Origin: Corythucha ciliata
Lineage: Eukaryota; Arthropoda; Insecta; Hemiptera; Tingidae
Length of the DNA stretch: 64,000 bases
Reading direction: 5' to 3'
Assembly: GCA_038030265.1 (NCBI GenBank)
Contig: CM075941.1
Span: forward strand, 23,312,001 to 23,376,000
In this document: positions 21,901 through 34,283 of the stretch, piece after piece
Layout: each line of letters opens with the position of its first letter
Numbering within the stretch: position 1 is the stretch's first letter
Notes under the pieces: model-generated
The model's database searches: none
Told to the model about the DNA's origin: nothing
What the model saw: only the letters and a program-made list of their open reading frames with translations
Position numbers and translations under genes: made by a program

Positions 21901-23049
21901 GTGAGGTAAACAAGAAAAAGCACAATTACAATTTTCATATAATTAATTAAGCTGTATCCATGAGGCCACGTGTCAACAGCGTCACAGCTCAAAGGCTTGA
22001 TGTCAATTCGTTGACTCGAATCGAGATCGTGTAAAGCTTTGGCGAATAAATGAACTGCGTCGTACATTAGAGCGGTTTCAGCCTGAAAAGAACGCGTTAC
22101 AAGGGTGAGGGTGAATCGAAAGTTCCTACATGATCTTCAGACTTACAGGAACTAAATCTGGAGCCACACTCCCGCTCCCCTTGTTTTTCCCCTGTTTGGC
22201 CTCAGACGCGGCCCATTCTTTTAAAACTTTTTTGACTTCCTGACTCGCTGGGTTGATTAAACGAAAAGCAGTTATGTTCGTGCCACCGTATTTGAACTCC
22301 TCCAAATCAACAGTATGAAGGTCCTGGAGACATAGGAGGGGTGTCAGGTATAACGAAATTATTCAAAACTTAGTTGATGAACACGAGGATTGGTAGTAAG
22401 GAGGGGGGCTATTGGGGAAGCTCACGAGAGAGGTAATCAGATAACTGTGGTAGTCACTCATCATTCCGATTTGTTGGGCTTGTTTTAGCACTTCGTATAT
22501 TTTATTCGTCGAACAGTCGAGGACGATGTGTGATTCAGCCGAATTTTTGATTTGTTTCAGCAAAGGCCTTTGAAAAAATTGAAATAATAAGGAAAATAAA
22601 ACCGATATTTCTCCCTACGCAAATAGGCTTCAGCTTTTACCGGAAATCATTGCCTTCAGGAAGCTGCCTGACGGCAATGGGAAACTCTGAGGGACCATGA
22701 GCTTTGAGGAGTTCTTGGAGCCGAACGAGGCCTTCGTTATTTTCGTAAATGATGGTGAAGGATTTCCACTTGAAAGCCTCCACTAGCTGTACATAAGCCT
22801 ATAAAAAGGATTGGTATTTGTTTAATAAATATCCTCACTTTCCCTTTCCCTAGCATAAACAATTTTTAATTTGCTTCTACCTTTGACAAAACGGTAGGAT
22901 GAGGGTAAAGATTGACGAGACAGCTCTCGCGTCGAAGGCGATAGTCCCATCGAGTTTCGAGATGAGGAATTTCCATCGTATCGCAAATCGACTGAACATG
23001 GCTGGCCGTTTGCGATGACTGAGGTCCGAAAATGGCGGCGACACCACTT
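18949..23049 (-). CDS. Kainate-type ionotropic glutamate receptor, partial (5' and M4 exons missing), with two alternative pore exons
   Basis: Exons in transcript order: 23049-22881, 22798-22641, 22567-22426, 22323-22147, 22082-21930, 21849-21631, 21576-21370, 21151-21067, 21003-20865, then either 20504-20367 or 20079-19939, then 19646-19448, 19368-19137, 19064-18949. Every junction has AG/GT sites and matching phase. The amino-terminal domain shows [31 protein letters not shown] and [16 protein letters not shown]. The S1 lobe has [24 protein letters not shown] and [15 protein letters not shown], with the Arg that holds the glutamate carboxylate. M1 is in [13 protein letters not shown] and the pore is GSLMQQG. 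M3 has [16 protein letters not shown]2 has [10 protein letters not shown] and the ligand Glu in [11 protein letters not shown]. It should be a glutamate-gated cation channel. The unedited Gln at the Q/R site predicts Ca2+ permeability. Start and M4 lie outside what I can find. Confidence 0.93.
19939..20079 (-). CDS. Alternative pore exon B of the glutamate receptor
   Basis: 141 nt, with splice phases identical to exon A. It encodes [29 protein letters not shown] and [15 protein letters not shown]. It differs from A mainly in the M1-pore linker and just after the selectivity filter (TDIA for CDFL). Its acceptor has a very long T-rich tract before CTGCATAG. Including both exons would duplicate the pore loop, so they are probably mutually exclusive. 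Confidence 0.88.
20367..20504 (-). CDS. Alternative pore exon A of the glutamate receptor
   Basis: 138 nt, entered after a split Arg codon and leaving with two bases of a Lys codon. It encodes [16 protein letters not shown], a linker [11 protein letters not shown] and the pore loop [15 protein letters not shown]. This version is nearest to the usual insect sequence as I remember it. The acceptor GGGTGTAG has a weak pyrimidine tract. Same phase as exon B, so the two can substitute for each other. Confidence 0.9.
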
Positions 23050-23248
23050 CTAAGAAGGTGACATACTACGAAAATAACAACAAACGAATTTTTAAGACGG
23101 CGAATCTGAAAAGGCCAACACTCAATTCTTCCTTCGTTTTTCCTTATTAGGTACGCAACGCTTATTAAATTAGGGATATTTTGGTCAGTGACTTTTTATT
23201 ACAGTGAAATATTGTTAAATAATCTCTCTTTTCACCACTGAAATATTA
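23050..23248. other. Intronic region upstream of the first receptor exon found
   Basis: The exon ending at 23049 begins with one base of a split codon, so at least one more 5' exon exists. None is recognisable up to the transposon cluster starting at 23249. Confidence 0.5.
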
Positions 23249-23358
23249 GGGGTATTCTTGAAAAATGCTGAGCCTCATATTATTTATATTAATTGATACG
23301 ATATAATCGGGGTTACGCCGATAACATACATTAAACTTCCGAGCAAGTATGAAAATGA
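23249..23358. mobile_element. Degenerate MITE, GGGGTATTC family
   Basis: The left end GGGGTATTCTTG and right part GATAACATACATTAAACTTC match the subterminal sequence of the family at 23373-23529 and 39779-39892. The right terminus is decayed. Confidence 0.5.
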
Positions 23359-23372
23359 CTACAAAAACAATA

Positions 23373-23529
23373 GGGGTATTCATTAAAAAATTCGTTAATT
23401 ATGCTAAAAACTGAACAGATGGTGTAGTCCGCAGAAAAGGAGAAATTGGACAACAAAAATACGAAAAAATAAAAGAAATAACAGGGTTTAGGTCGATAAC
23501 ATATGTTAAACTTCTAATAATGAATACCC
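23373..23529. mobile_element. MITE, GGGGTATTCATT family
   Basis: GGGGTATTCATTA at the left pairs with TAATGAATACCC at the right, 157 bp. The interior contains GAACAGATGGTGTAGTCCGC, GGAGAAATTGGACAA and ACATATGTTAAACTTC, which recur at 38.1 and 39.5-39.9 kb. Confidence 0.75.
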
Positions 23530-23541
23530 ATAATAAATAAT

Positions 23542-24281
23542 GGGGTATTCATGAAAATTTCTAACCCTCGTATTTGTTATATTATGCTAAATATTGAACA
23601 GATAGACCTTTTGCCGAATGGACGTTGTGACGTCAATGTAACCCGGTTGTAACCTTTTGGGTTAAGGTTTATCGCCTCTCGCTTTTCCATTCTCCAGTTA
23701 AGACGCTGTGTGAGCACTTATCCTCTGTGATTTTCGTGGGTCTTTTTTGGTTTTTTTCAACTGTTCATAGTAACGACTGTTCAATTTTTGTTTTTTGACT
23801 CGGCTTGTGTATTGACTTTTCCTTTGGACCGGAATCTAATTGTGTTGCGACTTCAGACCTTTCAATTTTTGTTTTCCGACTCGGCTTGTGCATTGAGACT
23901 CTTCTCTTTTGCTCCACGTTAAAATATTATTCCTCAGCAACAGGCAGGGTTAAGGGAATCGGTAGAACTTGACGATCGGGTCATACTCAGGTCTTCCGGC
24001 CCTCTGATCACTACTGCACGTCCCAAAACTACAATAATGCTTGCCACAGGACATAATTATTGCTGTGCGAATAATTCGGTGAACAAAACTGATGATAAAA
24101 AGGAGCAAAACTCTCAAATCAACGCGTTCGATACACAGATACCGAACTGGCCAAGAAGCGTTAGGCGATGAACCTTCCCTCAAGGAAGGTTACGTTATGT
24201 TACAGCATTTCCTTCGGCAAAAGGTCTATTGGAACACCACAAATACGATAAAATGTGTTAAACTTCCGGGCATGAATACCC
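23542..24281. mobile_element. P-like/THAP transposon remnant, probable source of the GGGGTATTCATG MITE family
   Basis: The left end GGGGTATTCATG and right end CATGAATACCC are inverted. Subterminal GTTAAACTTCCGGG at the right matches the short MITEs of the family. The 740-bp element carries a THAP zinc-finger start on the minus strand (24054-23950), about 230 bp in from the right end, as expected for a transposase start. The rest of a transposase is missing. Confidence 0.6.
23950..24054 (-). pseudogene. THAP zinc-finger fragment (truncated transposase N-terminus)
   Basis: ATG at 24054 opens a 34-codon frame: a Cys pair (HYCSFGTCSSDQR) then IVKFYRFP, the typical start of a THAP C2CH finger as found in P-element transposases and THAP proteins. 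A stop follows directly after FYRFP with no splice donor nearby, so the Trp and later His ligands are absent. Confidence 0.6.
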
Positions 24282-25665
24282 GTCTCCTAAAAAGGGTCGC
24301 AGCCAGGATAGGGAAGGAAGATAAAAATGGGGCCGTCCTCAAACGCCAGTCTGAAGGAGTTTGTGTTCAAAACGTTTGGGGGTGGGGAGCACCGCGGGCG
24401 TCAAGTTATAAGGAAGCGTTCTTGTGATTTTGGCCCATCGACCTACGAGTCCAACAGCGCTTGTTGCTGAACAAGTCCTCCCTCCCCCCCCCCCCCGAAA
24501 CCCAGTCATCGTCACTCTTTTCCAGCTTATAGGATTTGCCGAGCTTTCGTGAATGTATTCCCTAAAATTTACACAAAAGTAGAAGGGGCCGGGTCTGATC
24601 TCTTTGTGGCTTGCGCGTTTCGAAGTGGGTTGGAGCGTATTGTTTTTGAGCCTTGACCTCGCTGACCCATTTTGGAGTCAAAAAATGGTTTATTGGCGTC
24701 TTTCATAAATACAGCAGCGCTCTTGCCGAGCTAAGATGAACTAACAATCTGGGGTAACATCTGGCCGTCATCACTTGCTTGGTTTTGATAATTGTGATGG
24801 TGAGAATCAGAATCAGAAAGATAATTTTTGAAGTAAACCACAATTGAAAATTGAAGGGTACCCCAAATGGTCGTTTCCCATAGTCTCCACATAGCGCTAG
24901 ACAGTTACGAATAGACATCGCGAAAAAATCATTTTTGGCCTCCTTTAAAGGGCGTTTTGGCCGAGGCCGGCTGCTTTTGTCGATTTGCTATTTTCCGAGA
25001 CTCTCAACCTTTTGGGCGCACATAGTACCTCGTATTGGACCAATGACGAACCATCACCATTGCCAAATGCTCTTGAGTTGTGCCCAGACGGCCGTTTTGC
25101 GTTTCTGGTAATGGCCCCCGGATCCGGAAAGAAACAACATCCGTGATTTGAAAGAAGAAAAATCCGCAAAACAGGTCAAAATGATGTAATTAGGTCTTTC
25201 ATCTGCCGAATCCGTGAATTTTGTTCTTGAAAGAGCAAATGCGAATAAATTGTTTTGCATTTATATGTATTGGCAAGTTTGTTTTATGTGTAAAAAGGAA
25301 AAACTCTTGTCGAAGTTGCACCCCCTATCTTTGGTACCTGGGACGTCCGTCCCCTTGACACTACGCGCGAGATTTTGAGGTATTTCGTACCCCGCATAGG
25401 CGGAAGGGTGTTGAAGCATTATAAAAACAAGGATGATGCGCGCATAAATCGGAATTGGGATATTTGTAAAAAGCCGAGTGTGTTGTAACCAAAAGTCTAT
25501 GATTTCCTCGAAAACGACTAACAGTTTGTTTTCCTAATCAAGTATTAACGAAACAGACGAATCTTGAATTACTAATTATAAAAAAACACAATTTCTAAAA
25601 AGAAACACGTTGTTTTGAAGGTACAAAATAATAGCCTCCCCCTGTCTTCACATTTAAAGCGAGTT
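24282..25665. other. No gene seen
   Basis: Unique-looking sequence with a C-run near 24480. Listed short frames (24703-24918, 24945-25260, minus strand) show no family resemblance. Confidence 0.45.
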
Positions 25666-25911
25666 TCAATGAATGCAAACATGACCTTCTTTGTTAAACT
25701 GAATGATTGTGTAGTGTAAATTTCCAGTATAAAGGGATTCGCCCGTTTCCTCCACCAAAGTCGGACGAGTGAACTCATACTGTTTCGAACCGAAAGCTTT
25801 CAATTCCACTAAACACGAGGGTTTATTCACTAGATGTAAGGCTCCGTGCCCGTTCTCTTTAGTCATACCGCAGGTTTCTCTCCATTCAGCTCTTACGGTC
25901 TCCCCTCCAAC
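25666..25911 (-). CDS. Terminal exon of an unrecognised gene
   Basis: The acceptor TTGTTTTAG precedes GTTGGAGGGGAGACC. 82 codons run in phase 0 to TGA at 25668-25666. The protein includes VRAEWRETCGMTKENG, NKPSCLVELKAFGSKQYEF and GESLYTGNLHYTIIQFNKEG. Composition looks protein-like and unlike the surrounding chance frames, but I recognise no family. It joins in phase to the exon at 35065-35338 (YCRYGN then VGGETV), implying a roughly 9-kb intron. That link is inference. Confidence 0.5.
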   Translation of the reverse strand, partial: VGGETVRAEWRETCGMTKENGHGALHLVNKPSCLVELKAFGSKQYEFTRPTLVEETGESLYTGNLHYTIIQFNKEGHVCIH

Positions 25912-27120
25912 CTAAAACAATGAAAATTCCTCTCGCTTTTCCAGTAACGGTTGACATTCCGATTCGTCGACCCAAGCTTTTATAATTTGATGGAAGGATA
26001 AAAACATTTCCGTAATTCAACGCTTCTTCGCCACTCTTAAAAATAGGAGCTGCGCGCATTCCCTTCCACCTCTATGAAAGAAGGGCATTCTCCATCACCC
26101 TTTCCCAGAACGAGTTGTTCTGGAAACTCCTCAAATTTCATTAAATAGACCCTCTGAGCTTGAGTTTGAAGAGAAAGTCTCCTTTTGAGTTATTTTCGAA
26201 GGATAAAGAGGTGAAAGGTTCATCTGCGGAAAGGTTGGAATATTATTAGTGGAGGTAGTAACGGATGGATAGGATACTTTGAATAGCTGAAACATCTACA
26301 ACTAAACTCCACTACGTTTTGTACCTTTTTAGCGCAGCTGGGGGAGGGGGAGAGAAAATACATAAAAAGTCATGACTTCGATCAAGTGTGTTTTTCCTAC
26401 ATTGGTTCCCATTTTTGTAAAGGGGTTGAGAGTAGGCTATTCAGCAATTTATAGCTAAAATACGTGCACCGGAAAGAAATAACATAAAAATAAAGCCGTG
26501 GTACTGTGTCCTCGTCGGATATTGTTTATCTTTGACTTTCACTTGCATGTTATTCTTGAAAGAAGTGCCTTATAACAGTGTTATGTCCCTCTTAAAGCCC
26601 AGATGTTACCTTCAGTCCGTATAGCTAAAACGTGTCCTCCATATTAAAAACACCTCAGGCACATTAAAATTATTCCAAATCCCACCCCAATCATGTTTTT
26701 ACAGAAAGTAAACGTTAGTTAAGCTTTTCAGTTACCTTTTTGGAATAAGATTACGACAGTTTTTCTCTTGGACTGGCATTATTAATTACTGCGCGTTGTT
26801 ATACAATGTGCAGTAAATTATGAAGCCTCAGAGATGTGAACACGAATAAAATCGTGTTAAAGATAGGAATTGTTGTTCGTAGAAACAATGGATTGTTACA
26901 TGTTAAAACACTCCGTAATTCCACAACCGTTGTGTAATTATGTAGGTAGAAGGAATCAAGCGTCCTGTATATGTTATGGAATCGCTAGTAAGGATTACCA
27001 CATTTTATCCACCAAAGGAAAAAGTGCTCAAAATTGCCTAAATAACCCCTTTAAAATAATGTGCACTCGTGGCAAGAATATTTAAAATAAACGACAACGA
27101 CAATTAAAAATACAATAACG
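25912..27120. other. Probable intron of the unrecognised gene; nothing else seen
   Basis: AT-rich, with no repeats or ORFs I can support. The 26870-27085 plus frame has no recognisable features. Confidence 0.4.
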
Positions 27121-27199
27121 TTTGACTCTGCTTCAGAGAGCAGGGGAGGTTTTAGACCTCCGTGACGGAAGGGGGGGTGACGTTAAAAGGTGTTTTAAC

Positions 27200-28030
27200 C
27201 CCCCCCCCCCAATTTGCCTAATTTCTTAATTTTCTCATTTAAAAAAAATTGCCTGAAAGCCCACTGTCTCTGTTTTCCAAAAACCCGACTTTGTATTGTG
27301 GTGCCTGATATCTGCTCAAGAATCTGGGTGAATTTATGGTGTTAGCGATTTGATTAAAACAAAAAATTGGGGAATACGGCCCCAGAATCCAGAACATTCT
27401 ACCTAAAACCTGACATTTTAGCTCAATATCTCATAATGATCTGATGCAAAACAAATCCCGCGCGTTTGTCTCTTTCTAGAACGAAGTATATCGCAATTGA
27501 ATCTATTTTGAACCCAAGTTTCGACCTCTCAAAATCAAATATTACGCATTCATTTAGCTCGTTCGAATTCAAATTTTAGTTTTTTTTTTCTCTTTCAAAA
27601 ACAAAATATCGCGGCTTTAGCTCTTTCTAAACTAGGTTTCGCAGCTTTGACTAATTCAAAAGCTAATGTACCTTTTTCAAAAACAAATTTATAAATTTCG
27701 GTAACTCATTATGAAGCCAAATTTTGTTATCTTGGAGATTACAAACGCCATTTACACGGATTTCCAAACGGAAAGCCTCCACTTTCGCCTCCTTCAAATC
27801 CCTATATTTCAGGCAATTTTGCTCTTTTAACCCCCAGTTCCACGGAATATGCTCATTCAAAAGCAAAAGTTCGTAGGTTTTGCTCTTTCAAACCCAAATT
27901 TCTTGGATTTGACTTCTTTAAATCCAAACTCTGATACTACCAATTAATACTTGAAAATAAGTTATTTAATTATTTTCCAACTTCCTAGTACTAGGATTTA
28001 GGTAGGTATCTGATTGCTCTTCAGTTTCCC
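27200..28030. repeat. Degenerate minisatellite, CTCTTTCAAA / ATTTCGC type
   Basis: Repeated variants of GCTCTTTCAAAACCAAATTT with CGCGG or GTGG linkers, bounded by poly-C runs at about 27200 and 28050. The architecture resembles the minisatellite body of the hAT-like element at 12-17 kb. No terminal repeats were identified. Confidence 0.6.
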
Positions 28031-28079
28031 TTCTTTTTTTTTATTCGCTCCCCCCCCCCCTTCACCGATGGTAACTGAG

Positions 28080-30440
28080 CTACGGGGCTGGCGATCGCCA
28101 CCCCCATAAATCGCCCCTGTCAGAGAGAGTTAGGTGTAACAGAGCAGCATTCTCGTAAAAAGTCATCACGGGTAAAATCCATGAGTAAATGAAAAACAGA
28201 ACAATACGTTTTCGGCTTATTTTTTTAACAATAGAAAATCGCAATTCATCTCTTTTTCTGTACATTACGGAGTTTTCACTATTGTAATCGCGAGGTTTTC
28301 TTCGATAGGGACGTATTATTTACATTTAATTCCATTCACATTGTTTTGAAGCGCGATTCATAGGGCCCTTTGTGTGGTGAGAAATGGCTTGATAAGTTAT
28401 ACTTCCAACACGCAACACTTTTCATGTTTGGATGGTTTTTGCTGATACCTCGCCCCGGAAACCTAAAAAAAGTAAACAAGGGTTGTCGTGTTTGCGTCAA
28501 ACCCTTCACCCAAGGTGTTCATATTCTCGCGTTGAATTGCAATGCATGGTGGAAACTCGGTTGATATGCTTCGCCAAGTTTACTGTTATTCAAATCCCTC
28601 TGCTGAGGCGTCTTGAAATTCACTTCAACCTGACTTCACCCACTATTTTCATTGAAGATCAGTTCAGTGAAAGTACTTTTGGGGTCCACACCAGCGTATA
28701 ATCTCTTATTTTGTTAAATATGGCATACCTCGAACTGGCAGAGAATTATTAAAGCGAGACGTTGCTAAGGCTTGTTCGTTCACGGCGTTCGTTTTCCCGG
28801 CTTTCGGAGGGGTGCTTGCTTATTAACTACGTACCCAAGGTAAGCATGGCGTAGGGAGGTAGATGCGCGTCTAACGGGCCGATTTACGATTTAAGGCGTG
28901 CCTAGTAGCTTATGGCATGTGGGAGAGACGTATACAAGGTTAGAATTACAGTTCAAGACGCACAGGCTTCTCTGGGTGGGCGGGGGGCGTGAGCCTTGTT
29001 TCCAGATTCTCAGCAAGGGCAAAAAAGCTGGGAAAAGGAAAATATCTTGAGGAAGAGTAATCGAGCAGGCTCCCAATTACGCCCGTCTTCTTTTGAATCC
29101 ATAATCAAATCATGGTCTTACAACTGCTAGAAATTGTTTGTTCGGAAGTGCGTTCAATATTTTTTCATCTTGCCATTCATGATGGCAAGTGTTAAATTCC
29201 CCTTCCCTCCATGGGCCACATTTGAACCCGTAATTCAAACTAAAAGTGGCATAAATGTATAGAAAATTTACTAAACGTATAAATATTCAATTAATTACAT
29301 TACGTGGTTTTGTTTTGGTTGCTGAAAGTTATAGGAGCTTCACACAGTTTGTAGCATTGACTAGAAAGCCATAAGATTTTCTTCCATGTTCTTGTAGTAG
29401 GGAACAGGAAGTACGGCATCGTGTTTTTTACTTTTATTTGTCTGTTTTAAATAAACAGGGGTTTTTACAGCTCGTGTGAACTCTATAAATACGTAATTGC
29501 CTCTTCAGAGAAATTTCTCTCGTTAATTGTTACTGGTTAACAAACTTTCCACCTAGTTCAAACGTGCGTCTCTCTTCTTTACGCTTGAATGAAAGAGAAA
29601 ACTTTGCTTCTTTTTCAGAAGGGTGAAGAGAAATGTGTGATGAAGGAGGAGAAGGTTCTGTACAAGGTGCTTTTAAGCATCACATTTCTGGACAAAAGAA
29701 TGTTCCCATTTTCTCAATGGGCTTTATACGTACAAATAGTCGGTTGGATCAAACGAGAATGACACAATGAGAGACGAACTAAAGAAATGTCTAGAGAACC
29801 CCCTCCATCATCAATTCGTTTATTTCTATAATCAGTAAAAACTATAAACCTTCTTTATTTATTTTTCGCATACGAATCCTAATCAAGAGCGCTTTGTTGA
29901 GGGCATAAATCGTGAAACAGTACAAGGGGGGACAGGGTAGGCTTCACTTTCGGGCCATAATTGCATTACTTGCGTTTTTCCGTTAAAAAATGCAGATTGT
30001 TAGCCAAAATTCCTGAACATGAATGCCCACAGTACATAATTCAAAAATACGGATCACGTGTACGGCACTTTAGGGGTTAAACATAGCTACTGACAATATC
30101 CTCCTGTAAATGTTGGGTCCTGTGGTAACTGTTGGGTGTGGACAGCAACTGCACTTGGGTGGTGGGTACTTGGATGTGTTGAGTCCAAACCAACCGTGAC
30201 GGTATGTTTTGACAAAACAAAATAGGATTTAGAAAGAAAATCGAATTTTGTCTAAACTTTCCCAGGGAGAGCTTTTGCCCATAGGAAAAATGGCAGCATT
30301 ACGAGCATTTAAGATGAAGACTGCATTTAAGATGATTGACTGTTATTAATTATTAGTCAATCGATAAATATACATATAATCACTGATTTGGTTGATAGGC
30401 AAATCAGTAGAAACGTGCCTTTTTGGATTGTTGAGCAACT
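28080..30440. other. No gene seen
   Basis: Mixed-composition sequence. Short frames at 28370-28701 and 28891-29076 have no family signature. Confidence 0.4.
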
Positions 30441-30589
30441 GTGACGCCTTCTGGCACAATTTATGACGTAATCATATGCGTAGCTAGAGGGGGGCAGGGA
30501 TGGAAAGTTGCCCTCCCCAACACTCGAAAGCGAAGACTTAGTGGGATACCGTCGGATGTTCAATTCCTTCTGGGTCACCACTCACCACA

Positions 30590-31250
30590 TTTTGTTAAGT
30601 TCACGCTCACAAAAAATATCATTTCTCAAATTTCGCTCACTAATGGTGGATTTCACCACCTCGGCTTAAGGTTCAGCTTAAAATTAACTCGATTGACTAA
30701 AATTACCTCAGACCTCAAATTGACTCAGACTAAAATTAAATCGATTGCATTTTTTGTGAACAAGTTTCGGCTTAGTTAAGCCGAACCTTACACCGAGGTG
30801 TTGAAATCCACCATACAAAAACCGATTTCGAGGATTTTTGCGCCCTAAAAATACATTTTCGCAAAGAAAAATTTCTCATTTACTGTACTGTTCAAAACTC
30901 CAATTTTGCGTATTGTTAAACCGATTTCGCGCGTTTAACCCTCAAAACATATTTTTGCGCGTTTGACTCACTCAAAACCAACTGATGAAATTTCGCTATC
31001 TAAAAAACAGCAATTCGCGGTTTTGTTTCACGAAAGCCGCCAGTTTCGGTACCTGGAAAATCAATTTAACAACTAGTTTTGTAGATTTTTCATACCAAAT
31101 AGACCATTTCCGCAGGTTTAACACACTGAAAGCGCTATTTCCCGGATTACGCTTCTCCGAAATCCAAAATTGCCAGCTTAGCGATGTAATTAGCAGTTTT
31201 GTGCAAATCGCAATATCAGTACCTTCTAGAAGCCATTTTTGGTGCTAAGA
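30590..31250. repeat. Degenerate minisatellite with CTCACTAAAA / TTTCGC motifs
   Basis: Short variants of CTCACTAAAAACCAATTTCG recur between 30590 and 31250, interrupted by a MITE at 30643-30814. The left margin CGTAGCTAGAGGGGGG near 30480 resembles a hAT-type terminal motif, but no partner was found. Confidence 0.5.
30643..30814. mobile_element. MITE with about 35-bp inverted termini
   Basis: ATGGTGGATTTCACCACC followed by TCGGCTTAAGGTTCAGC at the left is the near reverse complement of GCCGAACCTTACACCGAGG and TGTTGAAATCCACCAT at the right. The interior has repeated AAAATTAA-type runs and no ORF. Confidence 0.8.
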
Positions 31251-31259
31251 CCGCATTTT

Positions 31260-33800
31260 TATGCTAAAATCACCATAATTGTGCTGAAATCGCCTTTATT
31301 TTTAGGGTGAAATCTCCAGTTTGTCGTGAAAATATCAGTTTTCTACAAGCTGTTTTGGGGTAAAAATCTCAATTTTGGGTTAAAAAACGCCAGTTTTGAG
31401 GAAAAGTTACCAGTTTTTGGGTGAAACCACCAGTTTGGGGGTAAACGCTGCATTTTGATGAACTTTTTCAAATTTAGTTCGAGGGTAAAATCACTAGTAT
31501 TGTTTTGAAATCTTCATTTTTGATATAAAACGTCAGTTTGGCGTGAAATCCTTAGTTTTGGATGATTTCAACTCGAAAAGCGACGATTTTAGCCCAGTAC
31601 TATTTCACGCTTCAGTTTATCAAAACTGAAGATTCTACCCTTAAACTAAATTTGTAAATTTTACCCCGAAACTGGTGGGTTTACTGGAAAACAGAAGGTT
31701 TTTAACCCAAAATTCAAGACTCTACTTTACAACATTACGTTTTCGGCTTGCTTCAGTAACCCGAGGGGAAAAAAGGTTCCGCTGGAATTTCTTTGTTGCC
31801 TGGGAGCTTTTCATGAGCAATTTTCGCTATGAGAACGCTTGCTTCCATGCCCCCGCGATCATTACAGTTCTCGGTCGGACAGACCGAATATCCTCATCTA
31901 CAGCTAACTTTGACGTAAAATGAGCCGTAAAACGGTTAAAGACACATGAGTTCAAGCTATTTTTCAAATTACCTGTAATAAGTCAACAAAACTAGTTTAT
32001 CTAATAGCCGTTTTCATCCAATTAACAGGACCATCCCATAAGAATACAGTTTTTGTTGTTAGGGAATTTTCTCCTACTGCGAGTATCTCGACACCTATTG
32101 GAGATAACCGAGTATCATTTTTGATTTTTGTAAAGAGAATTTCATGATGATTAACTTCTTTGCTATGCATCAATGTCGTAACGTCAACGGCGAGGACGCT
32201 ACAACGCATTGTTCACAAAAAGCAGTGAAGGGGTTCGAGAATAGTGTCACTTTTAACGCTATTATCTCTTAAGCGGTTGAAGCTACAAAAAACTTGTCGA
32301 GGACTAATGTTTGAGGAATTTTGTCAACTTTGATTTGTTATCTGATGAGATTTTTGGTGGGACCTACAGTTTACGAACTACAGGTAATAAAGTGAAAAAT
32401 TATGCACGTTTTGCTACGTCCAGCAGCTAGCTCGTGGGCTAGAGGCGGGGTCTTTTGAGTACACCATCTCCAGACCCCTCCCAAGAAATCCCAATCATAA
32501 CTTTAGAGTTACCAGCTGGTTCAATCTATTACCTTTCTTTTACTAGACTACTAGCAGAAAACTAAATTTTCACTACGAAACTGCAGGTTTCACCTCGAAA
32601 AAAAAATTAATGGTTTTACCTCAAAACTGAAACTTTCGCCCGAGTTTTCAAGATAGAGTCGTCAGTTTAAAACGTAAAATCATTTTTTTGGGAAAACTCC
32701 AGTTTTGAAGTGAAATTGTCAGTTTTCGTGTAAGATTTTCAGTTTTGGGGTAAAATAATCACTTTTGAGGAGGAATAACCACCAGTTGTATAGGATATAA
32801 TCGTCAGTTTAGGAATGAAACGTGAGTTTTTGGGATGAAATCGTAAGATCGTGAAAGTTAAAACCGTCCATTTTTGGATTTTTGGACACCAATTGTGAGT
32901 TTTTTTTAGTGAAATATTCGGAAAAACTCTTCAGGTTAGGAGTCAAATCATCAATGGAGTAAAATCTTCCTTTTCCAGTTGGAAAGAAGTTCTTTTCATG
33001 TTAAAATAAACATTTTCGGGGTAAATGTTCAATTACATGGTGAAACAGTAAAATGTTTGGGGCAAAATCGCCTTTTTTGTAGTGACATCTTTGGGGGGAA
33101 ACACGTCAGCTTTGGCGCGAAATTGTCTGTTTTGGTTTTAATCTCGGCTTATTTGGAAACATATCGTCAGTATTGTGGTGAAATTGCCAGTTGTGCGTTA
33201 AAATCGTCAGACTTTTCAAGGCAGAGTCGTGATCGTTTAAGCGTAAAATAATCCGTTTTGGGGAAAACGTCAGTTATAATGTTGAATTGTCTGTTTTGGA
33301 GTAAAATCGTCAGTTTTATACTAAAAGCTCCAATTTTCTGGTAAAAAAATAGACAGTTTAGTGGTAAAATAAACAGTTTCGGGGGTAAAAATACTAGTTT
33401 TTAAGGCAAAACCGCGAAATGTTTTGGGGTAAAATCGCCAGTTTTGTAGTGACATCTCTACTTTTGGGGTTAACACTTTGACTTTTGCGTGAAATTGTTT
33501 GTTTCAGAATAAAATATTTACTTTCAAAATAAAATCTTCAGTTTTGGGTTAACAAATGTCAGTTTTTTGACGTCTCTCAGACAAGAAGTTGAAAATTCGG
33601 ACCCCCCCCCCCTTTATTGGAGAGCAAAGCCTTTCATACAAGTATCAATATTTTTGGGGAAAACATTGTCAGTTTTTGGACAGAAAATCCTAAATAGAAG
33701 GCTATAACGATATGTTACATTCGAAAACGTTAGTTTTTGAAGCATTCCGATCCTTTTTGTGAAAATTCAGTTTCTGGGGAACAATTTGACGATTCAAAGA
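31260..33800. repeat. Large minisatellite field, GTAAAATCGTCAGTTTTGGG type
   Basis: Dozens of diverged units of roughly 22-30 bp built on AAATC(G/A)(C/T)CAGTTTTGGGGT, densest at 31260-31690 and 32560-33800. The middle (about 31900-32540) is unique-looking. Frames such as 32979-33251 arise from the repeat. Confidence 0.8.
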
Positions 33801-34129
33801 GCCTATATCTGAGCAGCCTGGGGTAGACCGAGTAGAGCGGGGGGTGGGACTAAAAATCTAAAACTTCTACTTTTCGTACATTCCGAATTTGAAAATACAG
33901 AGCTGAAGCTGACTCAAAAGTTCCAAGTTATTTATCGACCTCATTAGAGTCTCTTTCATTTGAAAACAACCTGTTCCATGAACCACGACAAGTAGACGTA
34001 CAGCCCTTTGGTTATTGGAAACTACGGCATAAACTACAAGAAAGACTAGGCGTTCTGCGGGAATAGGCCCTTTGTTCTTTCCTGGTAGGCCAATTCAAAT
34101 AAATGTTGACAACCCTAAGGCTTCCGTTT

Positions 34130-34283
34130 CTATGCATGCGATTTCTGACGAAAATTTGTTCTGACGAGTTTGTCCCCCCCGAGTTTGTTGTTGTGTTGTT
34201 CATTGCAAAGCAGACGTTTGTTTGTTCAAGTGAATTCGTCAGTGCTCGTCAGAACACATTTTCGTCAGAAATCGCATGAATAG
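34130..34283. mobile_element. MITE with 39-bp inverted termini
   Basis: CTATGCATGCGATTTCTGAC then GAAAATTTGTTCTGACGAG at the left matches, in reverse complement, CTCGTCAGAACACATTTTCG then TCAGAAATCGCATGAATAG at the right. 154 bp, no ORF. Confidence 0.85.
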
